A DNA stretch of 37,415 bases from Paracoccus binzhouensis (GCF_016446475.1 NZ_JAEHFP010000035.1:1-37415), one strand, 5' to 3'. Positions 17,401 through 26,005 are shown, numbered from the stretch's first letter. Numbers and translations: made by a program. Notes: a model not told the origin generated them from the sequence alone.

Positions 17401-17565
17401 ACGTTGGATCAGGTGATCCAAGTTCTTGCTGCGCTGACAGAGGGCAGCCGGGCCGTCGGCCTGATCTCGCACGTCGGGCTGGTGCAGGAGGCTATTCCAC
17501 AAGGCTTTTACGTGCGCTCGACCCCAAGCGGCAGCCGGGTCGAGGAAAGAACGGGTATGGGATGA
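14485..17565 (+). CDS. sbcC: Exonuclease SbcCD subunit C (Rad50-like SMC ATPase)
   Basis: SbcC is the ATPase partner of SbcD. ATG 14485 overlaps the sbcD stop and gives 1026 residues, close to the usual size. The N-terminal ABC half has Walker A GQTGAGKSTLF near residue 35. Long coiled coils (~200-500 and ~550-840, rich in Ala, Glu and Lys) flank a zinc hook, CPVCGSHDHPAP, near 515. The C-terminal half has the signature LSGGETFIAALALALGLADV near 924 and Walker B IFIDEGFGSLD near 957. All catalytic elements look intact. Confidence 0.95.
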   Translation: MRPIRLSLQAFGPFATTEVVDFRSALETGLFGIYGQTGAGKSTLFSAMSFALFGAPTKTDQEPRSLRSDHAAADLPTEVEFVFELGAKTYLIRRRPAQERPKARGEGTTEDAAEASLFDVTGIPVDTLGPSQSGSVIAEKKVSLVGQQVEALLGYGADQFRQIVLLPQGKFETFLAAKTDARVEILRDLFDVKIYRDLAARLKEEASEAERSLRDQRALYVARLEERGFESAEALELGIATAEAKVEEKQGIQRGAEMANEAARKALTEGEQVEKAFSAVDTAQQAFDDLEKKTGEVEELAKRIEAVRNAMQARDLETALRDAEQESRNAVEAVTKVEAELDIANGAKEVAGKKLVEAQSGEDRRQQVQADLTRLEAIENQVGQASALRSAFDDAAKDEASAKKALTEAIDARDKLKSQRDATDLALDQARKTETVRGQLTGELAEVNRERVKAAAHVKAQEAVADAQRNVEAASSELATRTDAAQAADAALVDAEARLSRTQAIILAEKLTEGAPCPVCGSHDHPAPAHGTPEQSGLTEAFRSAQVQARIAAEARVRAESELDNFRMRLDEKKRALEEQERPERTLAELEVEIARLEGDVAALGEAVDLDAMAEQMAQLKLKLTEAEAAEATARTAAGKAETALAGARAKLDTVLEALPEGLRTPEAVVARREALQREQRQLSEALEVATQQDRAAGEMLTRAQEQLEAAKRARDAQQQRVKKAQDDFGARLAEVGLDKAGYDACKAHFPTFDADQKTVSDHREGLIAARTTLQNAIAACADRERPDLAPLQLALADATQTVTAANAALATAKTDVLSLTKFKESLAAALAETERLETETGPLRGLADLANGKNDFKMTLETFAIGAMFDQVLEAANMRLDPMTRGRYRLTRGLEASGGRGKRGLEIEVFDINTGKARPTATLSGGETFIAALALALGLADVVESLSGKIRMDTIFIDEGFGSLDTENGAGTLDQVIQVLAALTEGSRAVGLISHVGLVQEAIPQGFYVRSTPSGSRVEERTGMG

Positions 17566-17867
17566 CGGACCGCTGGTATTACCGGAAGGCACACACCCGC
17601 CGTCTGTCGTCAGGGCGCACGGTATCCGTCCGCGGCGGTTGGGCAGTTCGGGGCGATCGTGAAAGCAAGAGGGGCGCATCGTTCAGGCGGACTTGTCCGA
17701 TATGTGGGGCGCTGATCGTAAGCGTGGGCATGCCCAGAGGAGGGTGGGTCCATTTTGAGAGCGGCAAAGGCCTGACACGAATTAAGCACCCTTGTCTGCA
17801 TCTTGGCGAGGGTCTGAGCAGGCGGCGCGACGAGGAAACACCGGATCTTTTCGAAAGGCTGCCATAG
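17562..17867 (+). CDS. Small CxxC protein coupled to sbcC
   Basis: This 101-residue basic protein starts at an ATGA overlap with the sbcC stop, so it is very likely translated from the same mRNA. It contains TCPICGALIVSVGMPRGGW and later KHPCLHLGEGL, a CxxC plus Cys/His arrangement that could bind one zinc. The N-terminus is rich in Arg and Lys (YYRKAHTRRLSSGRTVSVRG), as in nucleic-acid-binding proteins. I do not recognise the family. A third subunit or modulator of the SbcCD nuclease is a reasonable guess but unproven. Confidence 0.75.
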   Translation: MTDRWYYRKAHTRRLSSGRTVSVRGGWAVRGDRESKRGASFRRTCPICGALIVSVGMPRGGWVHFESGKGLTRIKHPCLHLGEGLSRRRDEETPDLFERLP

Positions 17868-18123
17868 CTCGTTGCCGGATCACACAGAGCGATTTTGACC
17901 AAGACACCTAGGTCGATATGCAAACCACCCTTTGGCGACATCGATGAACGTAAGCATTGGCGGTGGGCGCTCCTCCCTCAATGAACCGCGAATGTCCCTG
18001 TCGCTGGATCTGATCACAACGGTCTAGCCTTAGCGCGAAGCCGTTGCAGTTTTCGTCGCCAAGGCAGTATGATGACCAGAAATACGTGGCCAGTGCCGAA
18101 CTTAGATCGGTCGCGAGGTGAAC

Positions 18124-18450
18124 ATGCGCTTCTCGAGACTGTTAGATCGACTTCCTGCAAGACTGGTTGAGATATTGCACAGGAGTGACCATCTCGTTCC
18201 TATCGCCGAATTGCTCATTCGTTCAGTGTTTTGGGGCACGGCGCTGTATTGGGCTCTTGGAGCTGACCGGATCGTAAATCTGCAGATCAATGCCATCTCT
18301 TTCGTGCTAGCCACCGGGTGGGCATATGTCGATGGAGTATTCTCCCGGAGAATCTGGCGATATGCATTGGAGGAAGGGGTAATTCTTCACTTCCTAAGTG
18401 TCCAAATTAGCAACTTCCTGGGTATTCTGTTCGGCAATCCACTATCCTGA
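18124..18450 (+). CDS. Small membrane protein of unknown function
   Basis: ATG 18124 follows a GAGGTG ribosome site; the in-frame GTG at 18118 is part of that site. The 108-residue product has two or three hydrophobic segments (LLIRSVFWGTALYWALGA, INAISFVLATGWAYVDGVF, and a weaker one near the C-terminus), so it is probably an inner-membrane protein. The family is not recognised. It stands alone between the defence island and the convergent potassium operon. Confidence 0.55.
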   Translation: MRFSRLLDRLPARLVEILHRSDHLVPIAELLIRSVFWGTALYWALGADRIVNLQINAISFVLATGWAYVDGVFSRRIWRYALEEGVILHFLSVQISNFLGILFGNPLS

Positions 18451-18690
18451 AGCGGGTAACGCTGCGGATTTTTCCATCAACATCTGTATCGGCTGGGTGC
18501 GGATTACCTGACACGGCCGCGGGTACCCAAAAGGCACGACTTCATTCCTGAGAGTAAACGCAAAGCTTAGATCGTCACGATAACAACGTGGGTGCACCCT
18601 TGCGCCGCGTCCGTACGAGGTGGACTGGAGCTGGATCAACATAAGGTTCGAACGGCAGCTTTCATCGAACCGCACGTCTCTGGAATGAGG

Positions 18691-20112
18691 TCACGACAAC
18701 GCCTCCCGCCAGAACACAGGTGTTAGCAATACGACTACGGTCAGAATTTCCAAACGCCCGAGCAGCATGCCAAGGACAAGAACCAACTTCACCGGGTCAC
18801 TGAGGGACGCGAAATTCCCAGCCGGGCCGATGATGGGCCCAAGTCCGGGTCCGACATTCGCAACCGCGGTAAATGCACCGCTGATTGCGGTGACCATATC
18901 AAGCCCAAGCAGCGACAGGACGATTGACAGGATCGCAAGTGTGAAGAAATAGAACACGAAAAATGAAATCACCCCGCTCATGACATCCTCATCTACACGT
19001 TTACCCTCGTATTTGATCGATACTAATCGACTTGGGGATTGAATTATCTTGACCTGGGCGAGGATGGCGCGGCCTGCCAAAAGCCAGCGCATTGCCTTGG
19101 CGCCGCCGGCTGTCGAACCGGTACAACCGCCCACTGCTGTCAAAACGAAAAACACTGCAACTGCAAACGGCCCCCAAAGCGTATAGTCGGTGGTGGCATA
19201 ACCCGTCGTTGTGACAACCGACACGACATTGAAAGCCACAAGTCGCAGGGCATCAAAAAAGTTCAGATCATTGGTTATCGCAAGCCACATGGCCAGTACG
19301 ATGATCACCGCTGCCAATGACCACAGCATAGCCTTCACCTGTTCGCTCTTGAACTTGCCTCTATAAATTCCGCGAACGTACCAGGCGAATGGCAATGCGC
19401 CGAGGAGCATAAAAAGGGTTGCTGACCATTGCAGAAATGGGCTGTCGAAATGCCCGAAGGAGGCATCGTAGCCCGAGTATCCTCCCGTTGACAGGGTGGT
19501 CATGGCGTGCGTCACGGCATCAAACGCGCTCATCCCGCCAATTGCATAAACGAGCGTACAGAATACCATGAGGCCGAGATAGATCTGAAGTGTCGCGGAG
19601 GCGAACATGGCCGCGTTTCGCAGTTCCTTGTCCCCTTTGTCGGAGCTTTCCGTTCGAAAAAGCTGCATACCGCCAACCTTGAGGATCGGAAGCAGAGCGA
19701 TCCCGGTCACGATGAACCCCACGCCACCAATTGCCTGGAGCATCGCGCGCCAGAAAATGATCCCGCGCGGTGTCGTGTCGAGCCCACTCATGACCGTCGA
19801 GCCGGTCGTTGTAATGCCGGACATGGATTCAAAAAGAGCGTCAACCGGTGACAGGGACCACAAGTAAAGCGGGACGGCCCCTGCTATGGCGGCGACCACC
19901 CAGACCGATGAGGTCAGCAGGAATGTGTGGGTGCGATGCAGACCTGCAAAGGATGAGGAGGAGGAGATCGCAAGCAATCCCCCCACGAGCCCGACCAGGA
20001 CAGCAGAAAATCCAAAGACCTCTGTTGTTTGCCGAAAAATCAGCGCATCGACACCCATCAGGGCGGCGAAGAACAACATAACGATGCCATTGACAAAAAC
20101 GACGAAGTTCAT
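18691..20112 (-). CDS. trkH: TrkH-type potassium uptake channel subunit
   Basis: This is the membrane subunit of a Trk/Ktr potassium uptake system. The 473 residues form about ten membrane helices with four pore loops in the E. coli TrkH style: SMSGITTTGSTVMSG, MTTLSTGGYSGYD, VSVVTTTGYATTDY and FTAVANVGPGLGPIIG. Each retains the selectivity-filter glycine. It is the last gene of a three-gene operon, 10 bp after the KtrB-like gene, so one KtrA may serve two different channels. Confidence 0.92.
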   Translation of the reverse strand: MNFVVFVNGIVMLFFAALMGVDALIFRQTTEVFGFSAVLVGLVGGLLAISSSSSFAGLHRTHTFLLTSSVWVVAAIAGAVPLYLWSLSPVDALFESMSGITTTGSTVMSGLDTTPRGIIFWRAMLQAIGGVGFIVTGIALLPILKVGGMQLFRTESSDKGDKELRNAAMFASATLQIYLGLMVFCTLVYAIGGMSAFDAVTHAMTTLSTGGYSGYDASFGHFDSPFLQWSATLFMLLGALPFAWYVRGIYRGKFKSEQVKAMLWSLAAVIIVLAMWLAITNDLNFFDALRLVAFNVVSVVTTTGYATTDYTLWGPFAVAVFFVLTAVGGCTGSTAGGAKAMRWLLAGRAILAQVKIIQSPSRLVSIKYEGKRVDEDVMSGVISFFVFYFFTLAILSIVLSLLGLDMVTAISGAFTAVANVGPGLGPIIGPAGNFASLSDPVKLVLVLGMLLGRLEILTVVVLLTPVFWREALS

Positions 20113-20122
20113 GCCGCGCCCC

Positions 20123-21457
20123 TCATCCCAAATAGACCGTGCCGGAGGGATAGGAAATCCGCTTCGGTTTGCGCGTCGCGAGCAGGAAACCCAGCGTCAG
20201 CGGCCCCACGCGCCCAACGAACATGATGAACATGATCACGATGCGTCCAGCGGTGTCGAAATCGCCGGTTACGCCGCGCGACAGGCCAACGGTTCCGAAG
20301 GCTGAAATCGTCTCGAAAGCAACGTCAAGAAACTCGCCCTCATGGAATACGAGCATCGTGAACAGGGCAAAGAGGATCAGCAGGACACTCACCATCGCGA
20401 GGGCGAGCACCTTCATCACCTGATCCGCTCCCAACCTGCGCCCAAAGACGTCAACATGCTGGTGCCGCTTGAAGAACGCGTAAGTTGCAAGCAGCAGAAC
20501 GATGAATGTCGTGACCTTGATCCCGCCACCGGTCGACGTACTGCCCGCGCCGATGACCATCAGCGTCATGATCATGAGGGTCGTGCCATCCGTCAGACTG
20601 CCGATATCGACCGTGTTGAAACCCGCTGTGCGCGTTGAGGCGGCCTGAAACCAGCTTGCCCAGAGCCGGGACGCCCAGTCGAGTTGCCCCAGAGTGGCCG
20701 GATTATTCCACTCCATCACCGCGAATGCCGTTGTCGACCAGATGAGAAGTGAGGCCGTCCCGACAAGCATCAGCTTGGTATGGAGCGCGAAACGATGCCA
20801 TTTTCGGGTGCGCCAGATGTCAGCAGCAACCGTAAAACCGAGCCCCCCAAGAATAAAGAGCAAGGGGACCACAATATTGATCACGGGATTGCCCACCCAT
20901 TGGCTCAGGCTGTCGGGGAACAGCGCAAAACCCGCGTTATTGAAGGCAGAGATCGAGTGGAAAACGGAGTGCCAGAGCCCCATGCCCCAACCGAATTCCG
21001 GAACAAAGACCATCGAGAGCAGTGCCGCGCCGATCAGCTCGCAGAGCAAAACGACACGGAGGATCATTTTGGTCAATGCCAGAAGGTCAGTCGCAGACGT
21101 CTGATTTAGATCCTCACGCAGATAGAGATGATGGGTGAACCCCACTGGCATGCCGAGCATGGAGAGGATCAGCACCGCGAAGGTCATCAGACCAAGTCCA
21201 CCGAGCTGGATCAGGAACGCGATCACGGCTTGCCCGAAGAAGGTGAAGTCGCTGCCCGTGTCGAGAACAGCAAGGCCGGTCACAGTTACAGCCGATGTCG
21301 CCGTGAAGGTCGCATCGGACCAGGTGATGGGGGCCGTTGCGGATATCGGAAGCTTGAGTGCCACCGCGCCGAGCACGATGAATGCGGCGTAGATCAGCAC
21401 GAGAACAAGTGGCGGGGGAAGGTGCGAGACCTTCCGTTTTCCATACGCGCGCGCCAT
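20123..21457 (-). CDS. ktrB: KtrB-type potassium uptake channel subunit
   Basis: This 444-residue membrane protein is of the KtrB branch. Its four pore loops are TSAVTVTGLAVLD, HSISAFNNAGFALFP, QAASTRTAGFNTVD and ETISAFGTVGLSRG. These differ clearly from those of the TrkH paralogue downstream, so the pair is not a recent duplication. The start (MARAYGKRKVSHLPPPLV) is 3 bp after the ktrA stop. KtrB channels form dimers gated by a KtrA ring and are usually sodium-dependent. Confidence 0.92.
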   Translation of the reverse strand: MARAYGKRKVSHLPPPLVLVLIYAAFIVLGAVALKLPISATAPITWSDATFTATSAVTVTGLAVLDTGSDFTFFGQAVIAFLIQLGGLGLMTFAVLILSMLGMPVGFTHHLYLREDLNQTSATDLLALTKMILRVVLLCELIGAALLSMVFVPEFGWGMGLWHSVFHSISAFNNAGFALFPDSLSQWVGNPVINIVVPLLFILGGLGFTVAADIWRTRKWHRFALHTKLMLVGTASLLIWSTTAFAVMEWNNPATLGQLDWASRLWASWFQAASTRTAGFNTVDIGSLTDGTTLMIMTLMVIGAGSTSTGGGIKVTTFIVLLLATYAFFKRHQHVDVFGRRLGADQVMKVLALAMVSVLLILFALFTMLVFHEGEFLDVAFETISAFGTVGLSRGVTGDFDTAGRIVIMFIMFVGRVGPLTLGFLLATRKPKRISYPSGTVYLG

Positions 21458-21460
21458 TGG

Positions 21461-22129
21461 TCACGCCCCGTCGCGGAGGTCATCCCCGAAATGACGGAGG
21501 TCAACTCGCTTGCCGAGCAGTAGCAGCTTGTCGCCTTCCTTGAGTTTCAGATCGCCGCTTTCGCAAGACAAGAACTGGCTTTCGCGCATGGCGCCAAGAG
21601 CGCGCAGATCGTATTTCGAGAATACCGCCGGATCATTCACAGGCTTGCCATCAAGCCGCGCAGGAACTTTGAAATCGACAACATGGTATCCGTTGCCAAG
21701 GCTTACATAGTCGCGGACCAGCGGATTATGCAGCATCTGGGCGATATGTTGGCCTACCTCTTGCTCAGGCAAGATCACGCGATCCGCGCCTAGCTTGGTC
21801 AGGATCCGGTGGTGGGTCCGGTTCAGTGCCTTGACCCAGATCGTCTCCACACCTAGCAGTTTGACGTTCATGGTGCAAAGGATATTGGCCTCGAGATCTT
21901 CGCCGATCGCCACGATGGCAACGTCGTAATTTCCGACTCCTGCTTCCTTGAGGGCTGCTTCATCCTTGCCGTCCGCTATGATCGCTTCGGACAATGTATC
22001 CGCCAACCGCGTCACATGCCGCTCATCGGTATCGATCCCGAGCACTGGGTTGCCGAACCGGGCGAGTTCGCTGGCAACGGTGCTGCCAAAGGTTCCAAGG
22101 CCGATCACGGCAAAGCTTCTGGTTTTCAA
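21461..22129 (-). CDS. ktrA: KtrA/TrkA regulatory subunit (RCK_N + RCK_C)
   Basis: KtrA is the cytoplasmic nucleotide-binding ring that gates KtrB/TrkH channels. The 222 residues hold one RCK_N Rossmann domain (FAVIGLGTFGSTVASELAR, with an acidic end to strand 2 in LGIDTDERHV) and one RCK_C domain (~135-222). A single RCK unit is the KtrA size; classical TrkA has two. It is the first gene of the operon, so a promoter should lie in the 143 bp between it and the upstream phosphatase gene. Confidence 0.93.
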   Translation of the reverse strand: MKTRSFAVIGLGTFGSTVASELARFGNPVLGIDTDERHVTRLADTLSEAIIADGKDEAALKEAGVGNYDVAIVAIGEDLEANILCTMNVKLLGVETIWVKALNRTHHRILTKLGADRVILPEQEVGQHIAQMLHNPLVRDYVSLGNGYHVVDFKVPARLDGKPVNDPAVFSKYDLRALGAMRESQFLSCESGDLKLKEGDKLLLLGKRVDLRHFGDDLRDGA

Positions 22130-22272
22130 ATGTCCGGCCTTCCGGCAGTTGCTGTTGCGCGCATGTAACGCTCTTTTTCAAGGAAATAGCAAGTTTCCGC
22201 ACATGGCTACGGTCGGCACGAAAGACTATTTGGCCGATATGGGTAGTGAAAATCTCCATTTGGCGGTTGAAG

Positions 22273-23706
22273 TCACAGCCCCAAAGACTCTGTCATTCCG
22301 CTCGTTTCCAGATCCCAACGGGCTGTCCAATTGCCTGATTTACGATCAAAGATCAAATAGTTCCGCTCGGCGACGTATCGGTTTCGCTGCCCCGGCAAAC
22401 GAGTAATACGAATCGGGTGATCTGGCAAAGGATCCTCACCCAGCCATGCCAGGGCCCCCAGAAACCGTGCCCAGCCCTTGGGAGGCGCCCGGTGCGCAAT
22501 CCCAGAAGCAACAAGCTGATTGAGGTGCAGTCCGCCGCCGAGATCCAAGACAGCACGGGTCGCGAGGTGGATCTCGCCCGAGACCGCCGTGACGTCGTGG
22601 CCGTCCCGTCGGGCGAGGTCACGAACCAGTCGCAGCATCCGGCGCCATTCGTCGCGATGCGCTCGACTTTGCCATTGGTCGCGCAGGTCGTCCTCGTATT
22701 TCTGCATGCGCGGGATCAGCACCATGAGCGCTTCCAGAAGCGACAGCCGGGGACCGAGCAAGGGAACGCTCGACATCAGAAGGGTGTGGCCCCGCACCTC
22801 CCGTTGTGCCTCAGCCTCCATCATGCTCCAACCACCCTGACCCATGATCTGCCGCCGTGTCCGTTCGGACCGCAGGTCGGGGGCGAGGATGCGCAGGTCG
22901 GGGCCGTGAATGGCCCAACCAAGGTGCTGTCCTGAGGAATCGGCGAAGCGGGCTGGTAGGTCGCCATCGATTGTCGCCTGCTGAAAGACGAGGAAGCTTT
23001 CGCGTGCGACTGCGAACAGAGTTTGACCCACTGGGGAATAGGTGCGCGACCGACGCAAAGAGCCCCAGCCGTCGCAGATGTCGTGATCGTCCCATTGCAT
23101 GAGCGACGGCACCCGTGCGGCAAGCCAGGCGAACTGCGGCGCGGCGTAGAGTGCTGCGTAACGTTCAAGGAACCGCTCGCGCAGATGATGGCGGAGATCG
23201 TCCAGCGCCGCGCGCGACGGGTCTCTCGGGATACGTTCTGGCCAGTGTTGGCTGAGCTCATGTTCCTCAGTCACCTCGTCGGCATAGACCTGGTCGCCGC
23301 CGTGCAGCATCAGCGCGAAGGGCCGACGTTGGTGTTCGCTCCTCAGCCTTTCCCACATGGCGTTCCGCTCGGACCCTTCGCGGTCCATGTCCCCCACTTC
23401 CTCACCGTTGCAGGACACGTAGGCCAGTCGCAGGTCGCTCGTCAGGTCACCCGCGACCACGTGGGTCGTGCCGTTCCAGCGGTAGTCGGAAACTCGGTCG
23501 GCCGGCAGCGTGAAGCGCGCCCGCCAGACGGTGGCGTAGTCATACTCCGCGAGCGGGATGGGTGGGACCTTGCCATGTGGGAGTTCAAGCGGCGGAACGG
23601 TCGCCTCCTTCGCGGCGATGAAGAGCGCAGACAGGCACATCTGCCCATCCTCGACGTCATCGAGGATCAGGATCGGACCAATGGTGGAGTAGAACTTTAC
23701 ATCCAT
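22273..23706 (-). CDS. PhoD-like metallophosphatase
   Basis: PhoD-family enzymes are calcineurin-fold phosphodiesterases/phosphatases. This 477-residue protein has the characteristic motifs LRLAYVSCNG, LMLHGGDQVYAD near residue 163, LMQWDDHDICDGWG near 215 and AVSGEIHLATRA near 390. The last usually reads SGDxH, so an Asp-to-Glu change is present at a metal-ligand loop. No Tat or Sec signal peptide is seen; it appears cytoplasmic, unlike classical secreted PhoD. The N-terminal ~120 residues resemble the beta-sandwich extension of this group. The substrate is unknown. Confidence 0.85.
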   Translation of the reverse strand: MDVKFYSTIGPILILDDVEDGQMCLSALFIAAKEATVPPLELPHGKVPPIPLAEYDYATVWRARFTLPADRVSDYRWNGTTHVVAGDLTSDLRLAYVSCNGEEVGDMDREGSERNAMWERLRSEHQRRPFALMLHGGDQVYADEVTEEHELSQHWPERIPRDPSRAALDDLRHHLRERFLERYAALYAAPQFAWLAARVPSLMQWDDHDICDGWGSLRRSRTYSPVGQTLFAVARESFLVFQQATIDGDLPARFADSSGQHLGWAIHGPDLRILAPDLRSERTRRQIMGQGGWSMMEAEAQREVRGHTLLMSSVPLLGPRLSLLEALMVLIPRMQKYEDDLRDQWQSRAHRDEWRRMLRLVRDLARRDGHDVTAVSGEIHLATRAVLDLGGGLHLNQLVASGIAHRAPPKGWARFLGALAWLGEDPLPDHPIRITRLPGQRNRYVAERNYLIFDRKSGNWTARWDLETSGMTESLGL

Positions 23707-24009
23707 GGCGATCAGCTATTGCAGCATGTCTGGTTGCGCAATTCGGAATGAGGAACTTTGTGCCGAAATTCTGTTGGCCCAGAGAAATAAGCTTTCCATG
23801 ACCGCATTCGTGACTACCACACTGAACCCTAAGTCTGTCTTTCTGAAGCATGTTCCTTAGAGCACAGTGGTTGAAATGGACACACCCTTGGAAGTTGGCC
23901 CGAAGCTTATTACGTCAATTGGACACAGGCATCCCGTCCTAAAAGCAGGCACGGGAAGAGGACAAAGAGCAGAAATGACAGGCGCCGCGCAGTCGCGCCA
24001 CTACAGGGA
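23707..24009. other. Intergenic region, no gene seen
   Basis: These 303 bases separate the start of the PhoD-like gene from a small membrane-protein gene on the other strand, so promoters for both are expected. Only short frames without ribosome sites were found, and no hairpin or RNA gene stood out. Confidence 0.5.
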
Positions 24010-24201
24010 ATGATGTTGAAGCGCTTGGCAAGAAACCAACGAGCCGACGAAAACACGAGCTTGAGGGAGAACGAGGATGGCATTGCCCCGGAGGAAGACA
24101 AGGCATCTGGCGGCCTAACACTCAAGCAGGCAGCCGTTATTTATTTTGGCGGCCTGGCACTCCTTATCGGCGGTATGGTGGTCGCCGGCCTGTCGACATA
24201 G
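24010..24201 (+). CDS. Small single-span membrane protein
   Basis: The 63-residue product has a charged N-terminal half (NTSLRENEDGIAPEEDKASG) and one C-terminal membrane helix (AAVIYFGGLALLIGGMVVAG). AGGGA precedes the ATG pair at 24010/24013, although it is very close to the first. No family is recognised. The gene is convergent with the cation antiporter and ends 24 bp from it. Confidence 0.55.
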   Translation: MMLKRLARNQRADENTSLRENEDGIAPEEDKASGGLTLKQAAVIYFGGLALLIGGMVVAGLST

Positions 24202-24225
24202 GGACCTACTCGTTCTACGGGTGTG

Positions 24226-25191
24226 TCACGCTGCCATCCCGTTCCAGAACAGGAACACCATGTAGGCAGCGTAGGCAATGAGCATCAGTGCGCCCCAAGC
24301 GCGCCCGATCATTTTCGAGGCGAAGAGCAGTGCGAGCAGCAGAAGCGCCGCGCCGAGCATTACGGGCGCATCAATTTCGCGGAAGCGTGCGCTAACCTCG
24401 ATGGGCTGGATGACCACCGTCACGCCGAGGATCGCGAGTATGTTGAAGATGTTCGAGCCGATCACGTTGCCCAGAACCACGTCCGAATGCCGCCGGATCG
24501 CAGCGACGATGGCAGTGGCAAGCTCGGGCAGCGAGGTCCCGATGGCCACAAGCGATAGGCCGATAACGGCGTCCGGCACACCAAAATCGCGGGCGATGTT
24601 CACCGCGCCCTCGACAAGCATGTCGGCCCCGAACACAAGGGCGGCGATGCCGCCAAGCGCCAAAAGCGGTGCGAGCCATGGCCGCGGCAAAGGAATGTCT
24701 TCGAACTCTTCCGCTTCGTGCTGAAACGTCTTCGCCTCGCGGTCCCGCCTTTCTAGCCAATAGCTTGAGAAGAGGTAGCCCGCGAGGACCACGAGCATCG
24801 CGATGCCCTCAATACGGGTGATGACCTCGCCCTGCACCAGCGCGAAGGCCGCAAGAGAAACGAGCGTCGCCAAGAGTGCCTCGCGCACTGCCGTTCGTTC
24901 CCACCCGAGGATCGGTGCGATGACGGCCGCCACACCAACGATCAACAGGACATTGGCGATGTTGGATCCGACGACGTTTCCAAGGGCAATCTCCGGCGTA
25001 CCGCCGATCGCCGCGTTGACCGAGACAAGCAACTCCGGCGTCGAGGTGCCGAAACCGACAATGACCAGCCCGATAAGGAGCTTCGAGATGCCCAGACGCT
25101 CGGCGAGAGCAACCGAGCCGCGCACGAGTCCTTCGCCGCCAACAAAAAGAAGAACAAGGCCGGCGGCCACGAGAAGGAGATCATGAAGCAT
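24226..25191 (-). CDS. CaCA-family calcium/sodium antiporter (YrbG-like)
   Basis: The protein exchanges cations across the inner membrane; members of this K-dependent Na/Ca-exchanger-like branch are annotated as calcium/sodium antiporters. ATG 25191 (MLHDLLLVAAGLVLLF) fits a first membrane helix and gives 321 residues, the usual length; the longer upstream frame is hydrophilic. Two inverted alpha-repeats are clear: GFGTSTPELLVSV with GNVVGSNIANVLLI, and AIGTSLPELATAI with GNVIGSNIFNILAI. About ten helices are expected. Confidence 0.92.
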   Translation of the reverse strand: MLHDLLLVAAGLVLLFVGGEGLVRGSVALAERLGISKLLIGLVIVGFGTSTPELLVSVNAAIGGTPEIALGNVVGSNIANVLLIVGVAAVIAPILGWERTAVREALLATLVSLAAFALVQGEVITRIEGIAMLVVLAGYLFSSYWLERRDREAKTFQHEAEEFEDIPLPRPWLAPLLALGGIAALVFGADMLVEGAVNIARDFGVPDAVIGLSLVAIGTSLPELATAIVAAIRRHSDVVLGNVIGSNIFNILAILGVTVVIQPIEVSARFREIDAPVMLGAALLLLALLFASKMIGRAWGALMLIAYAAYMVFLFWNGMAA

Positions 25192-25384
25192 CTTAATTCT
25201 TGTCCGGAAGTTTCCGCAGTGAGCGCTCGCGCGTTTCTCATGATCTAGTGTGACCCAGACGGAAAAGGAACAGCAGGCCCTGAATTTCACTTCAATTTAG
25301 AAGATTTAACCGATTTTTTGGACTTGCGATTGCAAAGTTCAGCCTTCGATCCGATATCCAGCACACGCTGTGAAAGGGGAACGG

Positions 25385-26005
25385 ATGCAACGAGGGGAGG
25401 GACAGAGACGAAGACCTTCGTTGTCGTTGCCCATCCTACGTACATCCCGAGACCAGCATAGGGCGGGCACTCTGACCCTCGGCAACCTGTTGACGGCACT
25501 CGGCGAGACATCGTTCGGTTGGGCGATCGTTGTGTTTTCGTTGCTCACCTTGCTGCCGCTACCGCCAGGATCAACCCTGATAACCGCTTTGCCACTTCTT
25601 GTGACGACCGGTCAGATGATGCTTGGCTACCCGCACGTGAAGTTGCCCGGACCGCTTGAACGACTGCAGCTTGACCAAACAAAGCTGCGGCACACTGTTC
25701 TTCGCCTGAGACCGGTCACTCGCAGATTGGAGCGTGTGCTACGGCCGCGCTACAGATTTGTTTTTGCCCGCCGGAGCGAGCGCGTACTTGGCCTCGCCTT
25801 ATTCATGATTGCCTTCGCGCTGTTTCTGCCAGTGCCCCTAAGTGGCTGGTTTCCAGCGATCTCACTTTTCGTCTTCGGCGTCGGGCTGGTCGAGCAAGAC
25901 GGGCTAGTCGCTTCGGCGGGTCTCGCCTTGGGCGGAGCCTCCGTCATATTGACAGCAACGATCCTGATGTCTTTAGCAGCCGGGGCAGAGGCCATGATCG
26001 GTTAA
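25385..26005 (+). CDS. ExoD family protein
   Basis: ExoD proteins are small inner-membrane proteins first linked to exopolysaccharide production and alkali tolerance in Sinorhizobium; their biochemical role is unclear. ATG 25385 follows a GGGGAACGG ribosome-site region; an in-frame GTG lies at 25370. Of 206 residues, the typical N-terminal LTLGNLLTALGETSFGWAI is followed by hydrophobic spans (VVFSLLTLLPLPPGST, LGLALFMIAFALFLPVPLSG, and two at the C-terminus). Confidence 0.85.
   Translation: MQRGEGQRRRPSLSLPILRTSRDQHRAGTLTLGNLLTALGETSFGWAIVVFSLLTLLPLPPGSTLITALPLLVTTGQMMLGYPHVKLPGPLERLQLDQTKLRHTVLRLRPVTRRLERVLRPRYRFVFARRSERVLGLALFMIAFALFLPVPLSGWFPAISLFVFGVGLVEQDGLVASAGLALGGASVILTATILMSLAAGAEAMIG

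Noticed and set aside
18640..18665. GGTTCGAAC resembling a tRNA T-loop
   Set aside because: No acceptor stem, anticodon arm or CCA-end arrangement could be built around it.
18442..18675. Minus-strand frame of 77 codons between the small membrane gene and trkH
   Set aside because: No family resemblance or supporting context.
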